Program-made: the position numbers and the translations under genes
Shown: positions 9,046 through 17,083 of the stretch, piece by piece
Layout: each line of letters opens with the position of its first letter
How positions within the stretch are numbered: position 1 is the stretch's first letter
Notes under the pieces: generated by a model
What the model was told of the DNA's origin: nothing
Database searches by the model: none
The model's input: only the letters and a program-made list of their open reading frames with translations
From: Massilia sp. IC2-278
GTDB lineage: Bacteria > Pseudomonadota > Gammaproteobacteria > Burkholderiales > Burkholderiaceae_D
DNA length: 64,000 nucleotides
Reading direction: 5' to 3'
Assembly (NCBI RefSeq): GCF_020708045.1
Contig: NZ_JAJFES010000016.1
Coordinates: 1-64,000, forward strand

Positions 9046-9989
9046 ACATCGGCGCAGCCGGCCTTGGTTACCGCATGGCGGGTAGCCACCATTTGTTCGA
9101 CCAGGCGCCTGGCATGCGCGAGCAGGCGCGGATGGCGCACGTCCGGCGGATGCAAGCTCAGGCGCACCAGCGGCGCGCCGGCCTGCCAGCGCGCGGCCAG
9201 CCCGGCCGCCAGCGGCGACAGGAAGCGTCCGCTGCGGTTGCGGGCCGCATACACCAGCGACGGCGCGAACAGCGCCGGGCCGAAGGGCGTCTGTGACAGC
9301 CGCGCGGCCGGCCCTGCACCGGCGCTAGTGCGTTCGTTGGCACTGCCTGTTTCGGCTATCGCGGCCGCTGCGGCGTCTCCCTTGCCGCCCAGCAGGTGGA
9401 AGTGCGTGAAGGTCGTCGTGTAGGCGAACGGAAAATCGTTCAGGGCTTCCCAGGCCCCCTCTCCCATCAGCCAGGCCGGCGGCACGAAGCCGCTTGCCGT
9501 CCAGCCGCGTTCGCGGAACCAATCGAGTCCCAGTGCGAGCCGGCGCCGCGCCTCGGCGGCGGACAAGGCGGCGAACTCGCCTTCGCGCTGGGTATACACC
9601 CCGCGCAAGAAACGCTGGCGCAGGCTAGTGGCCCGCGCTTCGGTATCCAGGTGGGTCAGGCCGTGCAGCACCAGTTCGTCGCCACGCGCCAGCGCCGCAT
9701 CGAGCCCGGCGCGCATGGCCGCATCGTCGCCGGGACGGTCGTGATAACGCGGCACCACCAGCCAGCTCAAAGGAATGTCGGCCACTTCGCGCAGGGCGGC
9801 GGCCAGGCGTGCGCAATCGTCCCAGGTGGCGGGAGCGACGTCGTGGATCGAGACGCACAGCAAGGGCGGCGGCGACACGGCGGCCTGGCGCTGGACTTGC
9901 ATCTCGGCCTGCACCTCGGCCTGCGCCTGGGTTCGGGACGGTGAAGGCCTGGCCACCGCGTCAGTCCGACACACAGATTTGCCCGGCAT
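8982..9989 (-). CDS. DUF2334 polysaccharide deacetylase-like protein
   Basis: 335 aa, NodB-like fold of the DUF2334 family. Metal-site motifs are visible: SIHDVAP near the start of the domain and HGLTH (H-x3-H) near residue 110, then FVPPAWLM and a late SLHPPD. Such proteins remove acyl groups from polysaccharides, or act on related carbohydrates. The upstream glycosyltransferase overlaps its start by about 29 bp, so the two are likely co-translated and may act on one glycan. The first 30 residues are Gln/Ala-rich; ATG 9902 is an alternative start. The tail is Pro-rich and overlaps the lipoprotein gene on the other strand. Confidence 0.8.
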   Translation of the reverse strand: MPGKSVCRTDAVARPSPSRTQAQAEVQAEMQVQRQAAVSPPPLLCVSIHDVAPATWDDCARLAAALREVADIPLSWLVVPRYHDRPGDDAAMRAGLDAALARGDELVLHGLTHLDTEARATSLRQRFLRGVYTQREGEFAALSAAEARRRLALGLDWFRERGWTASGFVPPAWLMGEGAWEALNDFPFAYTTTFTHFHLLGGKGDAAAAAIAETGSANERTSAGAGPAARLSQTPFGPALFAPSLVYAARNRSGRFLSPLAAGLAARWQAGAPLVRLSLHPPDVRHPRLLAHARRLVEQMVATRHAVTKAGCADVYQPRPQNPPRQPGPQPPYGP

Positions 9990-11112
9990 CCGGCTCGCCG
10001 CGTTCGCGTTGCCCGAGCACGGCCTGGTAGCGCCGCATCACCTGGGGCAGGATCTGGTCCCAGTCATAGTATTCGGCCGCCTTGCGGCGCGCGTTGGCGC
10101 CCAGCTGCGCCAGGTCGCGCGCATAGATGGCCTCGATGGCGGCGGCCAGGCTGTCGACGCTGTTCGGCGCCGCCAGCACGCCGGTGCGTTCGTCGACCAG
10201 TTCCGCCACCCCGCCGCCGGTGGTGGCCACCACCGGCAAGCCGCAGGCCATGGCTTCGAGCACGATCAGGCCGAAGGTTTCGCAATCGCCCGGATGGACC
10301 AGCACGTCGCAGCTGGCCAGCAGCCGCGCCAGCTGGCGCTGGTTGCGCTTGAACGGAATATAGGTGATTTGCGGATAGCGCGGCAGGTCGGCGCCGCCGC
10401 CGATCAGCACCAGGTGATAGGGCCGCCCCAGCTTGCGCACCGCCTCTATCAGCAGGGGCAATTTCTTTTCCAGCGTGAAGCGCCCGGCATACACCAGCAG
10501 GCGCGCATTCTCCGGCAAATGCAGGTGGTCGCGCAGGGTTTCGACCCGGCGCGCCGGGTGGAACACGGCGCTGTCGATGCCGAGCGGCTGGTGGCGCGCG
10601 CCGGGCACGCCGATGTCCTGCAATTGCTCGACCATCACGCGGCTGGGCGCCAGCACCAGGTCGAACTGGCGGTACAGGTGGGCCAGGTATTTGCAGGCGA
10701 CACCCTCGGCGGCCTGGCCAAAGCGCGGACGCACCAAGCGCGGCAGGTCGGAATGGTAAAAGGCGATGGCCGGCACGCCGAGGCGGCGGCGCAGGCGCAG
10801 GGCGGCCCAGGCGCTGTGGCCGGCGTCGCCGACCTCGATCAGGTCGGGCCGGGCCTGGTGCAGCAGGCGCATCGGGGCGCGCACCGAGGTCGGCATGCGA
10901 AAGCCGTTGATGCCGGGCAGCGCCATGGCCGGCACGCGCACCAGGGCCGGGGCGGCGCCGCCGCTGTCGACGTTCGGACTGAGGATGGTGTGGCGAAAAC
11001 GGCTCTGGCGCGCCAGCCAGCGCGCCTTGGCATTCAGGTAGGTGCTCACGCCGTTGCCTTCGGCGGCGTAGAACATCGTGATGTCGACAAGGTGCATAAA
11101 CGCGGTCCGCAT
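9961..11112 (-). CDS. Glycosyltransferase family 4 protein
   Basis: 383 aa GT-B glycosyltransferase. The N-terminal acceptor domain opens with ITMFYAAEGNGVSTYL; the C-terminal donor domain has LVYAGRFTLEKK and the E-x7-E signature in ETFGLIVLEAMACGLPVV, typical of family 4 mannosyl/glucosyltransferases that retain sugar configuration. It is cytoplasmic, probably using a nucleotide sugar and a lipid or glycan acceptor. The reading frame is open to a GTG at 11160, but homologous sequence starts near ATG 11112 or ATG 11097; 11112 is chosen with modest certainty. The DUF2334 gene downstream overlaps it. Confidence 0.82.
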   Translation of the reverse strand: MRTAFMHLVDITMFYAAEGNGVSTYLNAKARWLARQSRFRHTILSPNVDSGGAAPALVRVPAMALPGINGFRMPTSVRAPMRLLHQARPDLIEVGDAGHSAWAALRLRRRLGVPAIAFYHSDLPRLVRPRFGQAAEGVACKYLAHLYRQFDLVLAPSRVMVEQLQDIGVPGARHQPLGIDSAVFHPARRVETLRDHLHLPENARLLVYAGRFTLEKKLPLLIEAVRKLGRPYHLVLIGGGADLPRYPQITYIPFKRNQRQLARLLASCDVLVHPGDCETFGLIVLEAMACGLPVVATTGGGVAELVDERTGVLAAPNSVDSLAAAIEAIYARDLAQLGANARRKAAEYYDWDQILPQVMRRYQAVLGQRERGEPDAGQICVSD

Positions 11113-11204
11113 AAAGTGAGCCCACGATAGCAGCGGAGTGTCGACATCGATTGCGCGCACGCAAACGGGACGAGCACCGCTGCGGGGCTACTGGATGAGA
11201 CCGA

Positions 11205-11795
11205 TTATGCGGTACGGCGGTCCAGCATGGCGCGCGCGATGGTGCCGGCGTCCACATACTCGAGTTCGCCGCCCACGGGCACGCCACGCGCCAGGCGGCT
11301 GACCTTCAGCCCGCGCGCCTTGAGCATCTCGCTGATGTAATGGGCGGTGGCTTCGCCCTCGTTGGTGAAGTTGGTGGCAAGCACCACCTCCCCCACCACG
11401 CCGTCGGCCGCGCGGCCGACAAGCTTTTCCAGGTGCAGGTCTTTCGGACCGATGCCGTCCAGCGGCGACAGCCTTCCCATCAGCACGAAGTACAGGCCCT
11501 TCCAGGTCAGGGTCTGCTCGATCATCATCTGGTCGGCCGGGGTCTCGACCACGCACAGCAGCGTGTGGTCGCGCTCCGGGTCGGCACACATCTCGCAGAT
11601 CTCGGTGTCGGCGAAGGTATTGCACATGGCGCAGTGGTGCACCGTGTCGACGGCCTGGTAGAGCGCGCGCGACAGCATGGCGGCGCCCTCGCGGTCGTGC
11701 TGCAGCAGGTGGAAGGCCATGCGCTGGGCCGATTTCGGCCCGATGCCGGGCAGGCGGCGCAGCGCCTCGGTCAGGAAGTCGAGCGACTTGGACAT
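11205..11795 (-). CDS. recR: Recombination mediator RecR
   Basis: 196 aa, full length. It works with RecF and RecO in loading RecA on gapped DNA. Visible parts: helix-hairpin-helix LRRLPGIGPKSAQRMAFHLL, a four-cysteine zinc finger (CAMC...CEMC), and a Toprim domain starting LLCVVETPAD. It lies 22 bp downstream of ybaB in the conserved dnaX-ybaB-recR order. Confidence 0.97.
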   Translation of the reverse strand: MSKSLDFLTEALRRLPGIGPKSAQRMAFHLLQHDREGAAMLSRALYQAVDTVHHCAMCNTFADTEICEMCADPERDHTLLCVVETPADQMMIEQTLTWKGLYFVLMGRLSPLDGIGPKDLHLEKLVGRAADGVVGEVVLATNFTNEGEATAHYISEMLKARGLKVSRLARGVPVGGELEYVDAGTIARAMLDRRTA

Positions 11796-11817
11796 GCGGG
11801 CGCTAGCGCTTTCGCTC

Positions 11818-12147
11818 TCAGAAAGGCATCTTGAAGCCGGGCGGCAGGCCAGGCATGCCGGCGGTCAGGCCGCTCATCTTTTCGGCGGCGGTGGCTTCGG
11901 CCTTGCGCACGGCGTCGTTGAAGGCGGCGGCAACCAGGTCTTCCAGCATGTCCTTGTCGTCGGCCAGCAGCGACGGGTCGATCTGGACGCGCTTGACGTC
12001 GTTCTTGCAGGTCATGGTGACCTTCACCAGGCCGGCGCCGGACTGGCCCTCGACCTCGATCTGGGCCAGCTGCTCCTGCGCCTTCTTCATGTTGTCCTGC
12101 ATGGCTTGCGCCTGTTTCATCAAGCCTGCGAGCTGGTTCTTCATCAT
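11818..12147 (-). CDS. ybaB: Nucleoid-associated protein YbaB/EbfC
   Basis: 109 aa DNA-binding dimer that sits between dnaX and recR, as in most bacteria. It begins MMKNQLAGLMKQAQAMQDNM (coiled N-terminal helix) and ends with the Pro/Gly-rich tail LPPGFKMPF. GGAG lies 9 nt before ATG 12147, which decides the start over the upstream TTG. Confidence 0.95.
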   Translation of the reverse strand: MMKNQLAGLMKQAQAMQDNMKKAQEQLAQIEVEGQSGAGLVKVTMTCKNDVKRVQIDPSLLADDKDMLEDLVAAAFNDAVRKAEATAAEKMSGLTAGMPGLPPGFKMPF

Positions 12148-12192
12148 GATGCGGTTCTCCAATAAGTCGGATGGTGAGAAATAAAGTTCAGG

Positions 12193-14484
12193 TCAGGCCA
12201 GCGGCGGCTTGACCGAGCCGGGCACGACGAACGCATTGAAGGTGCGCTCCATGTCCTGCACGAAGGCGTCGCCGGCCACCACGGCTTCGGCCTGGCGCTG
12301 GCGCTCTTCGCGCGCGGCCTTGGCTTCGGCGCTGGCGGTGTACCAGGTCGGACCGAGTTCGGTTTCCAGGTTGACGCGCACGGACGGGAAACGTTCCTGC
12401 AATGCCGCCTGCAGTTTTTCGCTGTTGCCGCTGGCGCGCAGGGTGTCGACCGGCACGCGCAGGTAGAAGGTGGCGGAGCCGGCGTCGGCATGGCACTTGA
12501 CCAGTTCGGTCTGCAGCGCCAGCTGCTGCGACACGCCGCGCAGCGCCAGGCCCGCGGCCAGGGCCGGCCAGTTGCCGTCCCAATCGATGGCCGGCACCGG
12601 GGTGACGACATAGGCATGCGGCGGCGCGGCCGGTGCGCGCACTGCCGGAGCCGGCGCCACCACGGCCGGCGCTTCGGAGGCGACCGCGGTATCGTCGGAG
12701 AATTCGGTGACCCAGGACGGCGGGCCGTCGTCCTCGCCCGCATCCTGGTAGCCGGCGCGCGCCTGCGGCTGCTGGCGTATGCCGGCCTGGGCCTGGGCGC
12801 CTGCCTGCGGGCTATCCCAGGGCGGCGATGCCGCGCTCGGACGGGCGCCAGGCGCGGCCATGGCGGCCGATGGACCCGGCGGCGCAGAAGACGGCGCAGA
12901 GGAAGGCGCGAACGGCGGCGCAGATGGTGACGCAGGTGGTGACGCCATGCGGCCAGCCGGCGCGCCCGGCGGCATGCCTGCCGGGGCAACATTGATCGGA
13001 CGTCCAGGCGGCGCGGTCGGCGCCGGGGCCTGCGGTGCGGTCGGGGCCTGCGGCGTGGCCGGGGCGGCATCGGCGCCCGGACGTTTTGGCGGCGTGCGGA
13101 TGCCGGAGGCGGCGCGCGCCGCTTCCAGCGCGGCGTTGATGGCGGCGCGGGCGGAATTCATGGCCGGGGCCGGGTTTGCCGGAGCGGCCGGGGCAGCCGA
13201 GGCAGCCGGTGCGGCCGAGGTAGCCGGTGCGGCGGCGGGCGGCGCCATGTTCGGACGCGCCGCCGCGCCAGGCATCCCGGCGGACGGCGCAGCCGCAGCG
13301 GCGGCGGCAGCACGCCCCGCCGGCGCCGCCATGCGCGGCGCGGCTGCCGACGCGGCCGGCGCGGCCAGGCGCTCGGCCCCGCCCTGCCCCGGACGGAAGG
13401 CCAGCATGCGCAGCAGGGTCATGGTGAAGCCCGCATACTCGTCCGGCGCCAGGCCGATCTCGTTACGGCCGTGTACGGCAATCTGATAGTACAGCTGCAC
13501 TTCCTGCGGATCGAAGGCCTCGGCCAGGCGCAGGATGTCGGCCAGTTCCGGCAAGTCCTGCGGCACGGCGGCCGGCACCGATTGCGCCAGCGCGATCCGG
13601 TGCAGCAGCGTGCCCAGGTCCTGCAGGGCGCCGTTGTACGACAGGCTGCGGCTGGCCATCTCGTCGGCCACGGCCAGCAGGTCGGCGCCGTTCTCGAGCG
13701 CCAGCGCATCGAGCAGGCGCACCAGGTAGGATTGGTCGAGGGCGCCGAGCATGCCCTGCACCGCGTCCAGCGTCACCGCACCGGCGGCGTAGGCGATCGC
13801 CTGGTCGGTCAGCGACAGCGCGTCGCGCATCGAGCCGTGCGCGCCTTGCGCCAGCAGGCGCAGGGCCGGCTGCTCGAAGCTCACGCCTTCCTGGCCCAGG
13901 ATGTTCTCGAGGTGGCCGACGATGTGGCCCGGCGGCATCTGCTTCAGGTTGAACTGCAGGCAGCGCGACAGCACCGTGACCGGGATCTTCTGCGGGTCGG
14001 TGGTGGCGAGGATGAACTTGACGTGCTCGGGCGGTTCCTCGAGCGTTTTCAGCATCGAATTGAACGCGTGGTTGGTCAGCATGTGCACTTCGTCGATCAT
14101 GTAGACCTTGAAGCGCGCATTGCTCGGCGCGTAGACCGCCTGTTCCAGCAGCTGGGCCATTTCGTCGACGCCGCGGTTCGAGGCGGCGTCCATCTCTATA
14201 TAGTCGACAAAGCGGCCGGCGTCGATGGCGCGGCAGGCTTCGCACGCGCCGCAAGGGCTGGCCGTGATCCCGCCCTGCCCGTCGGGGCCGGTGCAGTTGA
14301 GCGACTTGGCGAGAATACGCGACAGCGTGGTCTTGCCGACGCCGCGGGTACCCGTGAACAGGTAGGCATGGTGCAGGCGGCCCGTGTGCAGCGCATGCGT
14401 GAGCGCGCGCACCACGTGCTCCTGGCCGACCAGCGTTTCGAAGTTCTTGGGACGGTATTTGCGGGCGAGGACTTGATAGGACAT
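12193..14484 (-). CDS. dnaX: DNA polymerase III subunit tau/gamma
   Basis: 763 aa clamp-loader ATPase. N-terminus YQVLARKYRPKNFETLVGQ, Walker A GTRGVGKTT, zinc cysteines C-x-n-CGACEAC, Walker B DEVHML and sensor-1 SRCLQF are all present. Residues about 385-610 are a very Ala/Pro-rich linker; the end is a tau-type domain V (to VVPGSVKPPLA) that would contact the polymerase. No A-tract slippery site of the E. coli type was noticed, so a separate gamma product is not supported by sequence. First gene of dnaX-ybaB-recR. Confidence 0.96.
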   Translation of the reverse strand: MSYQVLARKYRPKNFETLVGQEHVVRALTHALHTGRLHHAYLFTGTRGVGKTTLSRILAKSLNCTGPDGQGGITASPCGACEACRAIDAGRFVDYIEMDAASNRGVDEMAQLLEQAVYAPSNARFKVYMIDEVHMLTNHAFNSMLKTLEEPPEHVKFILATTDPQKIPVTVLSRCLQFNLKQMPPGHIVGHLENILGQEGVSFEQPALRLLAQGAHGSMRDALSLTDQAIAYAAGAVTLDAVQGMLGALDQSYLVRLLDALALENGADLLAVADEMASRSLSYNGALQDLGTLLHRIALAQSVPAAVPQDLPELADILRLAEAFDPQEVQLYYQIAVHGRNEIGLAPDEYAGFTMTLLRMLAFRPGQGGAERLAAPAASAAAPRMAAPAGRAAAAAAAAPSAGMPGAAARPNMAPPAAAPATSAAPAASAAPAAPANPAPAMNSARAAINAALEAARAASGIRTPPKRPGADAAPATPQAPTAPQAPAPTAPPGRPINVAPAGMPPGAPAGRMASPPASPSAPPFAPSSAPSSAPPGPSAAMAAPGARPSAASPPWDSPQAGAQAQAGIRQQPQARAGYQDAGEDDGPPSWVTEFSDDTAVASEAPAVVAPAPAVRAPAAPPHAYVVTPVPAIDWDGNWPALAAGLALRGVSQQLALQTELVKCHADAGSATFYLRVPVDTLRASGNSEKLQAALQERFPSVRVNLETELGPTWYTASAEAKAAREERQRQAEAVVAGDAFVQDMERTFNAFVVPGSVKPPLA

Positions 14485-14562
14485 GCCGCGATTTTACCGC
14501 AGTTGAGGCTTGCCGCGAACATTACCGGCTGAGGTAAAGCGCGTTCAGGCTGCCAGAAGTAC

Positions 14563-14592
14563 AACAATTGTTTTAGCTATAGAACAATTGTT
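14563..14592. repeat. Paired AACAATTGTT sites upstream of dnaX
   Basis: Two perfect 10-bp palindromes AACAATTGTT lie 20 bp apart centre to centre, 79-108 bp upstream of dnaX. Similar CAATTG cores occur at 20515-20520 and 20529-20534. They may be operator half-sites or chance AT-rich sequence. Confidence 0.35.
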
Positions 14593-14685
14593 CAGCGAAC
14601 GAGCAGGCTGGCGCGAACGGATGGAGACAACAAGGGTGGAAGCTAATGCTGGGAACTACGGGAGGGAGGGAGGGAAAACGAAGGA

Positions 14686-14781
14686 GGCGAGCCTGATCTG
14701 CGGCACTTGCGGTGAACGGCTGTGGCTGCTTCGTTCCCGACCTGACCAGGTAAACCATGCCACAATGCGCAGGGGCCCGCC
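14686..14781 (-). ncRNA. ffs: 4.5S signal recognition particle RNA
   Basis: RNA of about 96 nt. On the minus strand it carries the conserved apical core CAGGTCAGGTCGGGAACGAA followed by GCAGCC, which binds Ffh and holds the GGAA-type tetraloop (here GGGAAC). The ends pair: GGCGGGCC at the 5' end with GGCTCGCC at the 3' end. It lies upstream of dnaX, a common betaproteobacterial location. End positions are good to a few bases. Confidence 0.93.
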
Positions 14782-14788
14782 AGCCCTC

Positions 14789-14794
14789 ATTATA
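14789..14794 (-). promoter_or_regulatory. -10 box of ffs promoter
   Basis: A perfect TATAAT on the minus strand sits 7 bp before the predicted 5' end of the 4.5S RNA. The -35 region is weak. Confidence 0.7.
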
Positions 14795-14871
14795 ACCGAC
14801 GGCGCCCGCGTTGTGGCATCGTTTTTATTGCCCAGGAAATGACATGCGTATGCGACGGACCGGCTCACGCT

Positions 14872-15072
14872 CGTACGGTGGGCACTCCGTGCCCACGCGG
14901 TACGCACGTCACCTTGCACCTGCAACGGTGAATTGTCGCTCGTGACGCTTCCGCGAGTCACGAACGCTTCCTGGACTTTCCGTCCGAGGCAGACGTCGCG
15001 AGCGACACCTTGCGGCCGCCGGCCAACCGGACACGCACGTAACCGCGTGGGCACAGAGTGCCCACCGTACGG
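14872..15072. repeat. REP-like palindrome pair flanking 140 bp
   Basis: A palindrome-containing unit (CGTACGGTGGGCACT..GTGCCCACGCGG, 14872-14904) recurs in inverted orientation at 15043-15072 with one mismatch over about 28 bp. Each unit is itself a hairpin built on GTGGGCAC/GTGCCCAC. The space between has further inverted words but no gene. Together with the noncoding bases on either side, this accounts for the 323-bp gap between ffs and ubiD. Related units lie at 38031-38130 and 61103-61130. Confidence 0.8.
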
Positions 15073-15104
15073 TTTGCGCTAGCGGCCGAGCTCGGCGCCG
15101 CGGA

Positions 15105-16589
15105 TTAAATCCCCAGCTGCTGCCAGATCGCATCTACCTTCGTCTTGACCTCCGGCGCCATCACGATCGGCGTACCCCATTCGCGGCTGGTCTCGCCCGG
15201 CCACTTATTGGTAGCATCGATCCCCATCTTGCTGCCCAGCCCGCTGATCGGCGAGGCGAAGTCGAGGTAGTCGATCGGCGTGTTATCGACCAGCACCGTA
15301 TCGCGCGTCGGATCGACCCGCGTCGTGATCGCCCAGATCACCTCTTTCCAGTCGCGCACGTCGACGTCCTCGTCCACCACCACGATGAACTTGGTGTACA
15401 TGAACTGGCGCAGGAAGCTCCAGACCCCGAACATCACGCGCTTGGCGTGGCCGGCGTACTGCTTCTTCATCTGCACCACCGCCATGCGGTAGCTGCAGCC
15501 TTCCGGCGGCAGATAGAAATCGGTGATCTCGCTGAACTGCTTCTGCAGCAGCGGAATGAAGACTTCGTTCAGCGCCACACCCAGCACGGCCGGTTCGTCC
15601 GGCGGTTTCCCGGTATAGGTCGAGTGGTAGATCGGGTCGCGCCGCATCGTGATGCGGTCGATCGTGAACACCGGGAAGCTGTCCTGCTCGTTGTAGTAGC
15701 CGGTGTGGTCGCCGTACGGCCCCTCCAAAGCATGCTCGAAGCCCGACGGATGATTCGCATCCGGGTAGATATGCCCTTCGAGCACGATCTCGGCGGACGC
15801 GGGCACCCGCAGCTCGCTGCCGATGGCTTTCGTCAGCACCGTGCGCTGGCCGCGCAGCAGGCCGGCGAACTGGTATTCCGACAGGCTGTCCGGCACCGGC
15901 GTCACCGCGCCGAGGATGGTGGCCGGGTCGGCGCCCAGGGCCACCGCCACCGGATACGGCTGGCCAGGATTGGCGATCGCGTGCTCGCGGAAGTCGAGCG
16001 CGCCGCCGCGGTGCGCCAGCCAGCGCATGATCACCTTGTTCGGCCCCAGCACCTGCTGGCGGTAGATGCCCAGGTTCTGCCGCTTCTTGTTCGGCCCCTT
16101 GGTAATGACCAGGCCCCAGGTGATGAGCGGCGCGATGTCGCCCGGCCAGCAATGCTGGATCGGCAGGCGGCCGAGGTCGACATCATTGCCCTCCCAGACG
16201 ATTTCCTGGCAAGGCGCGCCCTTGACTTCCTTCGGCCCCATGTCCCACACGGCTTTTACGAGTGAGCCCATGTCCATGATGTCCTTGAAACCGCGCGGCG
16301 GCTCCGGCTCCTTCAGGCGCGCCAGCACGTGGCCGATGCGGCGCAGCTCGCCGACATTGTCGGCGCCCATGCCCAGCGCCACGCGGTGCGGCGTTCCGAA
16401 CAAATTGCCGAGCACCGGGATCGTATGACCGGTCGGTTGCTCGAACAGCAGTGCCGGTCCGGCGGCGCGCAGGGTGCGGTCGCAGACCTCGGTCATCTCG
16501 AGATGGGGCGATACCGGGATGGTTACCCGCTTTAATTCGCCTATTTGTTGCAGTTGGGACATAAAATCCCGGAGATCCGAATATTTCAT
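15105..16589 (-). CDS. ubiD: 4-hydroxy-3-polyprenylbenzoate decarboxylase
   Basis: 494 aa UbiD, the prenylated-FMN-dependent decarboxylase of ubiquinone synthesis. Start MKYSDLRDFMSQLQQIGELK is typical; conserved blocks include IYRQQVLGPNKVIMRW, LEGPYGDHTGYYNEQD and the LNEVFIPLLQKQ region. Length fits the family. ATG 16589 is used; TTG just upstream is less likely. Gene is monocistronic here: a repeat pair lies downstream and a divergent lytic transglycosylase upstream. Confidence 0.95.
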   Translation of the reverse strand: MKYSDLRDFMSQLQQIGELKRVTIPVSPHLEMTEVCDRTLRAAGPALLFEQPTGHTIPVLGNLFGTPHRVALGMGADNVGELRRIGHVLARLKEPEPPRGFKDIMDMGSLVKAVWDMGPKEVKGAPCQEIVWEGNDVDLGRLPIQHCWPGDIAPLITWGLVITKGPNKKRQNLGIYRQQVLGPNKVIMRWLAHRGGALDFREHAIANPGQPYPVAVALGADPATILGAVTPVPDSLSEYQFAGLLRGQRTVLTKAIGSELRVPASAEIVLEGHIYPDANHPSGFEHALEGPYGDHTGYYNEQDSFPVFTIDRITMRRDPIYHSTYTGKPPDEPAVLGVALNEVFIPLLQKQFSEITDFYLPPEGCSYRMAVVQMKKQYAGHAKRVMFGVWSFLRQFMYTKFIVVVDEDVDVRDWKEVIWAITTRVDPTRDTVLVDNTPIDYLDFASPISGLGSKMGIDATNKWPGETSREWGTPIVMAPEVKTKVDAIWQQLGI

Positions 16590-16722
16590 CAACTTTTACT
16601 TGTTTTTTCGATTGCTTGAGGTTAATCAAATACAGCGGCCAAGTGATTGATTTGCCACGGTATTGCTGAGCTGGCGTGACAATAATTAGATTTAAAAGTA
16701 ATTAAGCGCGTTCGTGCTAGTA

Positions 16723-16751
16723 TTGACTTGGTATAAACCACCTCTTAGAAT
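16723..16751 (+). promoter_or_regulatory. Sigma70 promoter of lytic transglycosylase
   Basis: TTGACT, 17-bp spacer, TAGAAT: each hexamer has one mismatch to consensus. Expected start about 16758, giving a leader of roughly 325 nt before the transglycosylase ATG. It lies in an AT-rich stretch divergent from ubiD. Confidence 0.75.
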
Positions 16752-16757
16752 CCCCCC

Positions 16758-17083
16758 TACTTGATGAGGCGGCCACATTTTGCAGTGATTGTAGCCGTTC
16801 TCATAACTTCACGGGGTCGGGGCCCCAACGACATTTTAAGGAGTGTTTTCACGAGGCGTCTGCCTCAAGAACCTTTCGGTTCTATCCCCCGAGACAGTTG
16901 TTGAGCCACTGGCAACGCCACCCACCCTTGGGTCATGCGGCCAGCTGTAGCAAAGCAATGACGGCGTTTTGGCCAGCCCACGATGGGTGGCCTGACGATT
17001 TTTCTGATGCACGGCATTGGTCACCACCGCAGCGCCTGGAGCGCCGCGACGGGATGCTTTTTGCCGCGACAAAGGGGACTTCG
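16758..17083 (+). promoter_or_regulatory. Long structured 5' leader, function unknown
   Basis: About 325 nt with no convincing coding sequence. It shows successive hairpins: GAGGC/GCCTC (16855-16868 region), AGAACC/GGTTCT (about 16868-16883), GTTG/CAAC (about 16897-16916), and a long-range helix GCCACCCA (about 16917) with TGGGTGGC (about 16985) enclosing GGCC/GGCC. AAAGGGGA precedes the start codon. No known riboswitch class could be matched by eye. Confidence 0.5.

Noticed and set aside
12193..14484. Programmed frameshift in dnaX
   Set aside because: No A-AAA-AAG type slippery run was found in the linker; the gene reads straight through to a tau-like C-terminus.
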